Positions 15,625 to 23,312 of a stretch of 39,089 nt of DNA are shown piece by piece. Source of the stretch: Paracoccaceae bacterium (GTDB taxonomy: Bacteria; Pseudomonadota; Alphaproteobacteria; Rhodobacterales; Rhodobacteraceae); the NCBI GenBank assembly GCA_022448245.1, contig JAKVCO010000029.1:1-39089 (forward strand), given 5' to 3'. The stretch's first letter is position 1, and the number at the start of each line of letters is the position of its first letter. The translations under genes were made by a program, and so were the position numbers. A model generated the notes under the pieces. That model did no database searches and was not told the origin of the DNA. It saw only the letters and a program-made list of their open reading frames with translations.

Positions 15625-16509
15625 TTAGCTGTCGCCAGCGGCCTCGAGGGCCGTGAGCAGCGTGCCGAGGTTGTGCTCAAACATGGTCAGATAGCTCGTG
15701 GCCGGGCCGCCGCGCTCGGACAGGGCATCCGAGAAGAGCCGCCCACCGATTGCGAGACCGGTTTCCTCCGAGATCTGCTGGATGAGAGCGGGGCTCGTGA
15801 TGTTCTCGACGAAGAGGCCTGCGATTTTCTCTTCCTTGAGCTGCGAGATCAGCGCCGCGAGTTCCTGCGCCGAAGGCTCGGCCTCGGTGTCGATGCCGAT
15901 GGGGGCGAGGAAGTTCATGCCGTACGCATCCGCGAGGTAGCCAAACGCGTCATGGGCCGTCACCACCGTGCGCCGATCTTCGGGAAGCTCAGCAAGCTTT
16001 GCCTTGGTTTCGGCGTCGAGGGCTTTGAGCTGTGCAATGTAGCTGTCGGCATTGGCCGTGAACTTGTCCGCGTGATCTGGCAGCGTCTCGGACATGGCAG
16101 CGGCGATGTTTTGCACGTAGATCATGCCGTTCGTCAGCGCGTTCCATGCATGCGGATCGACTTCGCCTTCGACCATCACCGGGGTGATGCCCTCGGTCGC
16201 CACAAAGACCATCCCATCCGTGCCCGATTGCTCGATCAGCGTCTCGGCCCAGGTTTCAAAGCCCATGCCGTTTACGAAGATCACGTCGGCCTCGGCTACC
16301 GCTTTGGCGTCGGCCACGGACGGCTGGTAGACATGGGCGTCCGCGTCCGGGCCCACGATGGTCGTGACGGTGCCGTGCTCACCCACGACTTGCTCAACCA
16401 TGTCCCCAAGTATCGAAAAGCTGGCCACGACTTTGATGTCGTGGGCAAAGCCGGGCAGGGATGAAGCAGTGGCAAAAACTGATGCCAATAGGGCGGACTT
16501 CAGGGTCAT
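15625..16509 (-). CDS. Metal ABC transporter substrate-binding protein (ZnuA/AztC/MntA family)
   Basis: A 294-residue periplasmic receptor of cluster A-I. The Sec signal ends about residue 22 (LPGFA) and the mature chain starts His-Asp. All four expected metal ligands are present: His59 (DAHVYQPS), His120 (DPHAW), His186 (AHDAFGYL) and Asp261 (LFSDAL). There is no His-rich loop, unlike ZnuA proper and the neighbouring + strand receptor. This suits AztC- or MntA-like members. Its start overlaps the permease stop (ATGA). The operon lies behind a cobalamin riboswitch, so cobalt is the metal I would test first, although family members classically bind Zn or Mn. Confidence 0.88.
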   Translation of the reverse strand: MTLKSALLASVFATASSLPGFAHDIKVVASFSILGDMVEQVVGEHGTVTTIVGPDADAHVYQPSVADAKAVAEADVIFVNGMGFETWAETLIEQSGTDGMVFVATEGITPVMVEGEVDPHAWNALTNGMIYVQNIAAAMSETLPDHADKFTANADSYIAQLKALDAETKAKLAELPEDRRTVVTAHDAFGYLADAYGMNFLAPIGIDTEAEPSAQELAALISQLKEEKIAGLFVENITSPALIQQISEETGLAIGGRLFSDALSERGGPATSYLTMFEHNLGTLLTALEAAGDS

Positions 16510-17408
16510 TGGGTTTTCTCTTTTGTTGAATGGGTTTGAAGAGCTTGGGGTGACTTGCGCGAAAAGCGCGTGAGGCGGCCGCCCAAACCGAGTGGTCCGA
16601 GAAGCGCCGAAAGGGCGAAGAAGCCGCCGGCTGTCAGCACGATGGCTGGGCCGGAGGGGGTGTCAGGCAACAGGTAAGACAGCGTGAGCCCCACCCAGCA
16701 GCTTGCCAATGCGAAGGCAAAGCCAAGGAAAAGCTGGCCGGTGATCGTGCTCGACCAATAGCGGGCAGAGGTTGCAGGCAAGATCATCAAGCCCACCGCC
16801 ATCAGCGTGCCCAGCGTTTTGAACGCAGCCAAAAGGTTCAGCACCAGCAGCAGCATGAAGGCCTGCTCGATCAGCCAAGGTCGGCGCGTTTGCGCTTCAA
16901 AAAAGACCGGGTCGCAGGTGCTGATGATGAGCGGTCGCAGAAGGTAGGCGAAGGAGATGAGCGTGACAGTAGCCACGGCCCCCACCAGCACCAGCGAGGC
17001 GTCATCGATCCCCAGGATCGACCCGAAGAGGAAGCTTTTGAGCGGCACTGCGGATCCCGCTGCCGACAGGATGAAGATGCCGATGGCGAGTGCGATCAGA
17101 TAGAGCGAGGCCAAGCTCGCATCACTGCGCAGAATTGTATTGCGCGCCAAAAGAGCCGTCAGCGCTGCCACGCCAACCCCGGCGATTAGGCCGCCGATGA
17201 GTAGCGAGAAAACGGAAAGACCGGCCACCACAAAGCCGATGACCACACCGGGCGTGATGGCGTGCGCCATGGCCTCGCCCGCCAGCGACAGCCGTCTGAG
17301 AATCAGAAACGCGCCCACAGGCGCCACCGAAGCAGACAGGACAGTCGTCGTCACGAACGCGCGGCGCATGAACGCAAAGCTCCACATCTCAGCAAAGAGC
17401 TCAAACAT
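16506..17408 (-). CDS. Metal ABC transporter permease, ABC-3 family
   Basis: A 300-residue inner-membrane permease with about eight to nine hydrophobic helices. It is of the ZnuB/MntB/AztB type that moves the metal delivered by the receptor. Family features are the start FMRRAFVTTTVLSASVAPVGAFLILRRLSLAGEAMAHA (read as successive segments) and the late GTLMAVGLMILPATSARYWS segment, which is the ABC-3 signature. The ATG at 17408 overlaps the ATPase gene end by eight bases. Its stop overlaps the receptor start. A single permease gene suggests a homodimer. Confidence 0.9.
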   Translation of the reverse strand: MFELFAEMWSFAFMRRAFVTTTVLSASVAPVGAFLILRRLSLAGEAMAHAITPGVVIGFVVAGLSVFSLLIGGLIAGVGVAALTALLARNTILRSDASLASLYLIALAIGIFILSAAGSAVPLKSFLFGSILGIDDASLVLVGAVATVTLISFAYLLRPLIISTCDPVFFEAQTRRPWLIEQAFMLLLVLNLLAAFKTLGTLMAVGLMILPATSARYWSSTITGQLFLGFAFALASCWVGLTLSYLLPDTPSGPAIVLTAGGFFALSALLGPLGLGGRLTRFSRKSPQALQTHSTKEKTQ

Positions 17409-18153
17409 GGGCGACCTCCCGGCGAGGAGACCGGAACATCCATTCGGCCTGACTCTCGGAGAGATAGTTCTGTGCGACCAGCCGCTCAGGCGTTAGCACG
17501 GTCTCCACCTCGCCAAAAGTCGCTTCACCATTGCCCAGCAACAGCGCGTGACTGCAGTGATCTAGCACTGACGACAGATCATGGACGACGAGCACAACCG
17601 CGCGACCTTCGTCGCGCCATCGGTCGATGAGCGTCAGAAGATGCGCTTCTGTTTGCTGGTCCACCGCGGCGAAGGGCTCGTCCAAAAGAATGAGCGGGGC
17701 GTCTTGCATGATGACGCGCGCAAAGAGGGCGCGCTGGAGCTGGCCGCCCGAAAGCTCGTGCAGCGGCATGTAGGCGATATCGGCGATACCGGTCGTTTCA
17801 AGCGCGGCCTGAACCTGCGATTTCATCTGCGCATCAAGGCGGCGGCGCAGACCGAGCCGCTTCCACGCGCCCATGGTCGCAAGGTCCCAGACACGGATCG
17901 GAAAGCGGCGGTCGAATTCCGTGAGCTGAGCCAAATGCCCGATCTCACGCGGGGCGCCATTCGGCCACGACATGCGTCCTGCCAGGGGGGCGGTGATCCC
18001 CAGAAGCATCTTTACAAAAGTGCTCTTGCCGGAGCCATTGGCCCCCAGCACCGCCGTCGTAGAGCCCGCCGCAATATCAAGCGACAGCCCCCGAAAGAGC
18101 GTCAGCCCCGGGTAGCCCAAGGCAAGGTTCCTGATCTCGAGGATCTGGCCCAT
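17401..18153 (-). CDS. Metal ABC transporter ATP-binding protein
   Basis: A 250-residue ATPase energising the metal importer. Walker A GANGSGKST lies at about residues 37-45, signature LSGGQLQRAL at about 134-143, Walker B LILLDEPFAAVD shortly after, and the switch His in VVHDLSSV. DEPFAAVD is the form seen in ZnuC/MntB-type ATPases. The start is the ATG overlapping the stop of the small membrane gene (TGATG). It is the second gene of the riboswitch-controlled operon, before permease and receptor. Confidence 0.9.
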   Translation of the reverse strand: MGQILEIRNLALGYPGLTLFRGLSLDIAAGSTTAVLGANGSGKSTFVKMLLGITAPLAGRMSWPNGAPREIGHLAQLTEFDRRFPIRVWDLATMGAWKRLGLRRRLDAQMKSQVQAALETTGIADIAYMPLHELSGGQLQRALFARVIMQDAPLILLDEPFAAVDQQTEAHLLTLIDRWRDEGRAVVLVVHDLSSVLDHCSHALLLGNGEATFGEVETVLTPERLVAQNYLSESQAEWMFRSPRREVAHV

Positions 18154-18299
18154 CACACGATCGCGGCCAAGCCGAACCAGAGGATTGTCGACAAAGCGAC
18201 CGCCGCCCCTAGGAGAGAAGCTGTGCTGAGGTCAGTCAGGCAAAATCCCCGGGTGAGGGGGTTATAGGCCTGTGGTGTGTTGTGTCCCGCATCGTACAT
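18153..18299 (-). CDS. 48-residue single-helix membrane protein heading the riboswitch operon
   Basis: A 48-residue protein starting MYDAGHNTPQAYNPLT, with one transmembrane helix at about residues 24-46. The ATG at 18299 has a perfect GGAGG five bases upstream, which argues that it is really translated; the frame is open further upstream but without such a site. It is the first gene after the cobalamin riboswitch and overlaps the ATPase start. Small helix-plus-His proteins accompany several cobalt transporters (for example CbtB), but this one does not match CbtB closely and may be a new small subunit. Confidence 0.6.
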   Translation of the reverse strand: MYDAGHNTPQAYNPLTRGFCLTDLSTASLLGAAVALSTILWFGLAAIV

Positions 18300-18303
18300 G
18301 GAA

Positions 18304-18320
18304 GCCTCCGCCAAGGCGGG
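18304..18320 (-). promoter_or_regulatory. Hairpin over the Shine-Dalgarno of the small membrane gene
   Basis: On the minus strand CCGCC-TT-GGCGG (18308-18319) forms a dyad whose 3' arm runs into the GGAGG ribosome-binding site at 18305-18309. If it folds it would partly mask translation initiation, a common output of cobalamin riboswitches. The fold is read by eye and its energy is not computed. Confidence 0.3.
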
Positions 18321-18408
18321 GCAAAATGGAACGGCGATGTAGGTCAGCGCGTTGCGCGTCAAACATGCTAGTCTCCCCCCAGGACACCCCGCCCGGAAAA
18401 TTGCAATC

Positions 18409-18430
18409 AAAAGCGCTTACGCGCCCTTTT
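18409..18430 (-). terminator. Candidate intrinsic terminator/expression platform after the riboswitch
   Basis: Immediately after the B12 box, the minus strand reads AAAA-GG-GCGC-GTAA-GCGC-TTTT. This is a short hairpin with a GNRA-like loop, a two-base bulge and a run of four T. It is positioned to act as the riboswitch output, but the stem is short and the U-run brief. Confidence 0.35.
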
Positions 18431-18600
18431 GACGGCAGGTCTCCTGACTCGCGGGTCTATGCTCTCCCTTGCCTTCCCGAACGCTGAGTTCAGTGGCACC
18501 TTTGGGGTCGCTCGCCGCTCACAGTTGCGGGGGCAGTCACGGACTTGGCGCCTTTTGGCTACACCTCACCGTGTTCCCTTTTCATCTCTCCAGCCTTGGG
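18430..18600 (-). promoter_or_regulatory. Cobalamin (B12) riboswitch
   Basis: Read on the minus strand, this leader carries the conserved cobalamin-riboswitch blocks in order. AAAAGGGAACACGGTGAGG comes first, then CCCCGCAACTGTGA, a GCGAGC segment, GCCACTG, GGGAAGGC, and the B12 box GTCAGGAGACCTGCC at 18434-18448. It lies between the end of the BMP transporter operon and the small membrane gene at 18299, so it can control only the downstream metal ABC/BtuF-like operon. Known B12 riboswitches repress B12 biosynthesis, B12 uptake or cobalt uptake genes when adenosylcobalamin is plentiful. Confidence 0.96.
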
Positions 18601-18618
18601 CTTTCGAGAACCATCGAC

Positions 18619-18640
18619 GGGCAGAAAACAGATTCTGCCC
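18619..18640. terminator. Perfect stem-loop after the BMP operon
   Basis: GGGCAGAA (18619-18626) pairs with TTCTGCCC (18633-18640) around a six-base loop. It lies 31 bases past the stop of the last BMP permease gene and just upstream of the riboswitch. No U-run follows on the minus strand. It may be a transcript end or processing structure for the BMP operon, or a 5' peripheral stem of the riboswitch leader. Confidence 0.4.
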
Positions 18641-18670
18641 TATCAGGTCAATCGAGTTTTCGCGCGCAGG

Positions 18671-19582
18671 CTACTTTTCGAAGGGCTCGCCCAGCGAGGC
18701 GATGCCGTTCAATCTGAGCAGTCGCTTGTTCGACGAGATTATGCCCAGGACTACGATCGTGACGATGTAGGGCAAGCTGGTCAGGAGCTGCGAGGGGATC
18801 GCGAGGCCCACCGTCTGCACCGCAATTCCGCCGAGCGACACTGCCCCAAAGAGCAGTGCACCAAGGAAAACGCGGCCCACCATCCATGTGCCAAAGACCA
18901 CCAGCGCCACCGCAATCCAGCCGCGTCCCGCGATCATCCCATCGGCCCAAAGCGGTGTGTAAACGGTTGAGGCATAGGCCCCTGCCACACCGGCCATGAA
19001 CCCGCCAAATGCCACGGCACCCACGCGGATCAGGCGCACCGGGTAGCCGATGGATTCGGCCGCGTGCGGGTTTTCCCCTACGGCCTTGAGCAAAAGCCCA
19101 AGCTTGGTGCGGGTGAGCACGTACCAAAGCGCCACGGTGAAGAGGAGCGAAAGCCAGACCACAATGTCCTGATTGAAGAGCCCGCCTACTAGCGGCAGCT
19201 CGGCCAATCCCAGGATAGCGATCTTGTCGATACCAGTGACGGTAAAGCTCTCGAACGGCTTGCCGAAATAGGCTGACAGGCCAAGGCCCAGAATGCCCAC
19301 TGCGAGGCCCGTGGCCACTTGGTTCGCGTGGAGGCCAATCGTGGCGAAGGCGAAGAAAAGCGATAGGATCATCGCGCAGATACCGCCTGCGATGAAAGCG
19401 GGCACATGCCCTCCGCCGGTGTAGACGGTGATAAAGGCGATGGCCGCTCCGAGAGCCATCATCCCCTCCACGCCGAGGTTCAGAACGCCTGAACGTTCGG
19501 CCACAAGCTCTCCCAAGGCGGCCAGAAGGAAGGGCGTCGCGGCGGCGAGCATACCCGCCAGAATGAACTCGATGGCGATCAT
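18671..19582 (-). CDS. BMP-type ABC transporter permease 2 (nucleoside/purine importer)
   Basis: A 303-residue inner-membrane permease of the branched-chain/ribose-like family, with about eight to nine helices. The segment GELVAERSGVLNLGVEGMMALGA and the coupling-type stretch GLLLKAVGENPHAAESIGYPV are typical of the second permease in BMP-linked systems (NupQ/YufQ type). The start overlaps the stop of permease 1 (ATGA). It is the last gene of an eight-gene operon, followed by a stem-loop. Family members import nucleosides or purines. Confidence 0.88.
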   Translation of the reverse strand: MIAIEFILAGMLAAATPFLLAALGELVAERSGVLNLGVEGMMALGAAIAFITVYTGGGHVPAFIAGGICAMILSLFFAFATIGLHANQVATGLAVGILGLGLSAYFGKPFESFTVTGIDKIAILGLAELPLVGGLFNQDIVVWLSLLFTVALWYVLTRTKLGLLLKAVGENPHAAESIGYPVRLIRVGAVAFGGFMAGVAGAYASTVYTPLWADGMIAGRGWIAVALVVFGTWMVGRVFLGALLFGAVSLGGIAVQTVGLAIPSQLLTSLPYIVTIVVLGIISSNKRLLRLNGIASLGEPFEK

Positions 19583-20679
19583 GGCTGAGCCACCGTTTCC
19601 GTTGTGGCCCTCAGCGGCCAGACGAGGCGTCGCCGTACGAAGGTGATGGCGATGAGGTAGGCGAGCAGCAGGCTCCCCTGGAAGACGTTTACGGCCGCGA
19701 TAGGCAGCCCTGCCGACACCATCGCGTTGTCACCGCCGATATAGAGTGTGGCCATCAAGAAGGCGGAGAAGACGATCCCGATAGGGTGAAGCCCGCCCAG
19801 ATAGGCCACGATAATGGCCGCATAGCCGTAACCGGTGGAGATCGACCGCTGCAGCTGACCCACGGGGCCAGATACCTCAGCCGCCCCCGCAAGGCCCGCC
19901 GCCGCGCCGCCAATCAGAAGCGAAATCCAGATCGCGCCGTTCTGCGAGAAACCCGCATAGCGCGCGGCATTGCGGGCAAGGCCGCCCACCTCCAGCCGGT
20001 AGCCCGCGAAGCTGCGCTGCGTGAAGAACCACGCCATGATGGCCACTGCCAGCGCAATGAGGAGCGAGATGTTGACCCGCGTGCCCGGCAACAGCGTGGG
20101 CAGCAGGGCGTCAAACGGGAACATCACCGACTGCGGGAAGTTAAAGCCCGCCGGATCCTTCCACGGCCCCAGCAGCAGGTAGTTCAGAAGCTGCAGTGCC
20201 ACGAAAGAAAGCATCAGCGACACAAGGATCTCGTTCGCATTCAGGCGCACCCGCCAAAACGCGGTGATCGAGGCCCATAGAAGCCCGCCCAAGGTACCTA
20301 GGATCAGCATTGAAGGCCAAAGCCAAGCGCCGCTGGCCATGGGGTAGTAGACCGGAATCGCCGAGGCAAAGATCGCACCCAGCACGAACTGGCCTTCCGC
20401 GCCGATGTTGAAGACCTTGGCCCTGAACCCGATTGCCAAACCCTGCGCGATGAGGAGGAGCGGCCCCGCCTTCAGCAGCACCTCCGAGAAGGAGAAATAG
20501 GACGTAAAGGGCTCGATCAGCATGGCGTAAAAGACCGCCAAAGGATCGACGCCGATCGCGGCATAAAGCACCAAATTGCTCAGCGCCGCCGCTGCTAGCG
20601 CCACGAAGGGCGCGGCGACGAGGATGGGCAGGGAGGCTTTCTCCCGCCGGACGAGTTTGGGAAGCGCGAAGGTTCTCAT
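19579..20679 (-). CDS. BMP-type ABC transporter permease 1 (nucleoside/purine importer)
   Basis: A 366-residue inner-membrane permease, longer than permease 2 as is usual for the NupP/YufP type. Motifs include AIGFRAKVFNIGAEGQFVLGAI and a late GYGYAAIIVAYLGGLHPIGIV segment. A cytoplasmic Lys/Arg-rich N-terminus precedes the first helix. The start overlaps the ATPase stop (ATGA) and the stop overlaps the permease 2 start. It forms the heteromeric channel with permease 2. Confidence 0.88.
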   Translation of the reverse strand: MRTFALPKLVRREKASLPILVAAPFVALAAAALSNLVLYAAIGVDPLAVFYAMLIEPFTSYFSFSEVLLKAGPLLLIAQGLAIGFRAKVFNIGAEGQFVLGAIFASAIPVYYPMASGAWLWPSMLILGTLGGLLWASITAFWRVRLNANEILVSLMLSFVALQLLNYLLLGPWKDPAGFNFPQSVMFPFDALLPTLLPGTRVNISLLIALAVAIMAWFFTQRSFAGYRLEVGGLARNAARYAGFSQNGAIWISLLIGGAAAGLAGAAEVSGPVGQLQRSISTGYGYAAIIVAYLGGLHPIGIVFSAFLMATLYIGGDNAMVSAGLPIAAVNVFQGSLLLAYLIAITFVRRRLVWPLRATTETVAQP

Positions 20680-22187
20680 TGCGCGGCCTCCTCAGCCCCG
20701 ATCATGGCCCGCCCGATGTCCTTGGGCTCGGTCTCGGATGTCTTAAAGCGCCCGCTCAGGCGCCCATCGTGCAGCACTTGCATGTGGTCGGAGAGCTCAA
20801 AAAGCTCTTCGAGTTCCTCGGAGATTACAAGGATCGCACAGCCCGCATTTCTAAGCTCGATCAGACGCTTGCGGATCGCTATTGCTGCGCCGATATCAAC
20901 GCCCCACGTGGGCTGGTTCAGAAACAGGAGCTTCGGTTCCAACATCAGCTCGCGCCCGATGATGAACTTTTGAAGGTTCCCGCCAGAGAGCGATCCGGCC
21001 TCGGCGCTTGCCCCCGACGTGCGCACGTCGTTGTTGGCGATGCAGGTCCGCGTGAATTCGGTCGCGCGGCTTCCATGGATCATCCCGCGGGTGACCATGC
21101 CCTTGGAGTGGGCGGTCAGAATGGAATTCTTCGTCAGCGACAGCTGCGGCACAGCGCCTTGGCCGAGGCGATCCTCCGGCACGAAGGCAAAACCGAGCTT
21201 TCGGCGGGCGGCAGGGCCTATGCCGCGCACATCGCTGCCCATCATGGACAAGCGCCCGTCGGCGGCGCGGGGCAGCATCGTCTCGCCCGAGATCACGGCT
21301 GCAAGTTCGCTCTGCCCATTGCCGGACACGCCGGCGATGCCGAGGATCTCCCCCCCGCGCACCTCAAGAGACACATCCTCTAGCGACACACCGAAGGGAT
21401 CATCTGTGGGCAGGCTCACATGGGCCACGTCAAGGAGGAGGGGGCCTTTTTCGACCTCCTTCGCGGGCGCCAGATCAGGCATGTCACGGCCGATCATCAT
21501 GGTGGCCAGCTGGTTGGCGTCAAAGTCCTTCGGGGTCACGTTGCCCGTCACCTTGCCGCACCGCAGGATCGTGGCATGGGTGCAGATCGACCGGATCTCT
21601 TCGAGCTTGTGAGAAATAAACAGGATCGACACGCCCGTCGCTGCGAGCCGGCGCAGGGTGTCGAAAAGCAGCTCCACCGATTGCGGCGGCAGAACAGATG
21701 TCGGCTCATCTAGAATGAGCAATTTCGGATCAGCGAGGAGGCAGCGGATGATCTCCACCCGCTGCCTCTCGCCCACGGAAAGCGCATGCACATGGGCCAG
21801 CGGATCAACCTCCAGCCCGAACTTGGTACCCAATTGCTTGATCCGTGAGATCAGTTCGCGCTTGCTGCCCGGTACGAGCAGCGAGACATTTTCAACCACC
21901 GTCAGTGTTTCGAAGAGCGAGAAATGCTGAAACACCATCCCCACGCCGAGCTTACGCGCCGCAGCGGGGGAGGTGACTTCGAAACGTTCACCGCGCCAAT
22001 AGATGTCGCCTTCGTCCGGCGTTTCCACGCCGTAGATCAGCTTCATCAGGGTCGACTTGCCCGCACCGTTCTCGCCAAGGATGGCGTGAATTGCGCCGGG
22101 CTCCACGTCGAGGTCCACGCCGGAATTGGCATGAACTTGGCCGTAGATTTTCGTGACCCCGCGCAGGGACAGCAGTGGCTCAGACAT
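20676..22187 (-). CDS. BMP-type ABC transporter ATP-binding protein, two ABC domains
   Basis: A 503-residue duplicated ATPase like NupO/RbsA. Domain 1 has an intact Walker A (GENGAGKST), signature LSVGERQRVEI and Walker B LLILDEPTSVL. Domain 2 has the degenerate Walker A GVSGNGQSE, normal for this family, and the signature LSGGNLQKFII. Its Walker B region reads LNQPTWGVDIGA, also a usual variant. It begins three bases after the receptor stop. It powers the two permeases encoded downstream. Confidence 0.92.
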   Translation of the reverse strand: MSEPLLSLRGVTKIYGQVHANSGVDLDVEPGAIHAILGENGAGKSTLMKLIYGVETPDEGDIYWRGERFEVTSPAAARKLGVGMVFQHFSLFETLTVVENVSLLVPGSKRELISRIKQLGTKFGLEVDPLAHVHALSVGERQRVEIIRCLLADPKLLILDEPTSVLPPQSVELLFDTLRRLAATGVSILFISHKLEEIRSICTHATILRCGKVTGNVTPKDFDANQLATMMIGRDMPDLAPAKEVEKGPLLLDVAHVSLPTDDPFGVSLEDVSLEVRGGEILGIAGVSGNGQSELAAVISGETMLPRAADGRLSMMGSDVRGIGPAARRKLGFAFVPEDRLGQGAVPQLSLTKNSILTAHSKGMVTRGMIHGSRATEFTRTCIANNDVRTSGASAEAGSLSGGNLQKFIIGRELMLEPKLLFLNQPTWGVDIGAAIAIRKRLIELRNAGCAILVISEELEELFELSDHMQVLHDGRLSGRFKTSETEPKDIGRAMIGAEEAAQ

Positions 22188-22190
22188 GGA

Positions 22191-23294
22191 TCAGCCCGGC
22201 AGCGGGGTCGTCACACCCTGAACGTGCCAGTCCATGCCGATGACTTCGGCGTCGCTCATGGTCACGCCAGCCGCGACACCCTCAGATCCGTCTGCTTTGG
22301 TGATCGGGCCCGTGAACGGGGAGAACGATCCGTCTGCGATGCCTGCCTCGACCTCTTCGATCTTCGCTTTGACGTCGGCGGGGATGTCTGCGCTCCAGTC
22401 AACGACCTTCACCACGCTGTCGCCCACGCCGAGGAAGGCGTTGCCCCCTTCGAAGGTGCCCGCGACATGGGCATCAACGGAGGCCTTGAAGAATGGCGAC
22501 CAGTCCGTCAGCACGCAGCCAAGGTAGGTGTTCGGCGCGTAGGCCTTCATGGAGGAGTTCAGGTTGAACGTGTAAACGCCCAGCTCTTCACCCTTTGCGA
22601 CCACCGACGGCGTATCCTGCGCGTTAGAGAAGATCACATCGCAATCCTGGGCCACGAGTGCCTCGGTCGCTTCTTGCGCCTTCGCTGGGTCAAACCAGGA
22701 GTTCAGCCACACGACAGAAAGCTCGATGTCCGGGTTGATCGCCTGCGCGCCCAGCGTGAAGGCGTTGAGCGAGGTGATGAGTTCCGGGATCGCGAAGGCG
22801 GAAACGGAGCCCAGTTTGCCGGTCTTGGAGACGGCGGCTGCGGCCATACCCATCAGGTAGGTGCCCTGCGAATACTGCGCCGCGAAGGGCGAGAAATTCG
22901 GTGCTACCATGAAGCCCGACGCGTGAAGCACGGTCACATCGGGGTTGCGGCGGGCGATCTGCATCGCGCCGTTCTGGTACCCGAAGGAGCCTGCCACGAG
23001 GAACTTCGTGCCGTCTGCGATGGCCTTGTTCATGATGCGGTCAGCATCTGGGCCCTCGAAGATGTTCTCGATCACGGTGAGCTCTACCGCGTCGCCATAG
23101 GCGTCTTTGACGACCTGCAGGCCTTCATAAAGCGCATGGCCCCAGCCCACGTCCGCCACCGGCGACGGGATCACAAGCGTGATCAAAAGCGGGTCGTCCG
23201 CGGTGGCAGCCGCAGCCTTTCCGCCCACGGCAGCAACCATGCCAGCGACAGAGGCGCCCGCGATAAAGTTACGTCTATTCAGAGTGTTGGTCAT
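22191..23294 (-). CDS. BMP-family ABC transporter substrate-binding protein
   Basis: A 367-residue periplasmic receptor of the BmpA/PnrA family, which binds nucleosides or purines. The N-terminus has a Tat-like signal (NRRNFIAGAS) and an Ala-rich cleavage region (GGKAAAATA). Body features are VGWGHALYEGLQVVKDAYG, KFLVAGSFGYQNGAMQIA and GTYLMGMAAAAVSKTGKLG, the last being a BMP family hallmark. GGGAGA precedes the ATG. It sits between the amidohydrolase and the transporter subunits, tying uptake to catabolism. The ligand is probably a purine, inferred from family and neighbours. Confidence 0.9.
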   Translation of the reverse strand: MTNTLNRRNFIAGASVAGMVAAVGGKAAAATADDPLLITLVIPSPVADVGWGHALYEGLQVVKDAYGDAVELTVIENIFEGPDADRIMNKAIADGTKFLVAGSFGYQNGAMQIARRNPDVTVLHASGFMVAPNFSPFAAQYSQGTYLMGMAAAAVSKTGKLGSVSAFAIPELITSLNAFTLGAQAINPDIELSVVWLNSWFDPAKAQEATEALVAQDCDVIFSNAQDTPSVVAKGEELGVYTFNLNSSMKAYAPNTYLGCVLTDWSPFFKASVDAHVAGTFEGGNAFLGVGDSVVKVVDWSADIPADVKAKIEEVEAGIADGSFSPFTGPITKADGSEGVAAGVTMSDAEVIGMDWHVQGVTTPLPG

Positions 23295-23312
23295 TCCAAT
23301 CTCCCTTTCCCT

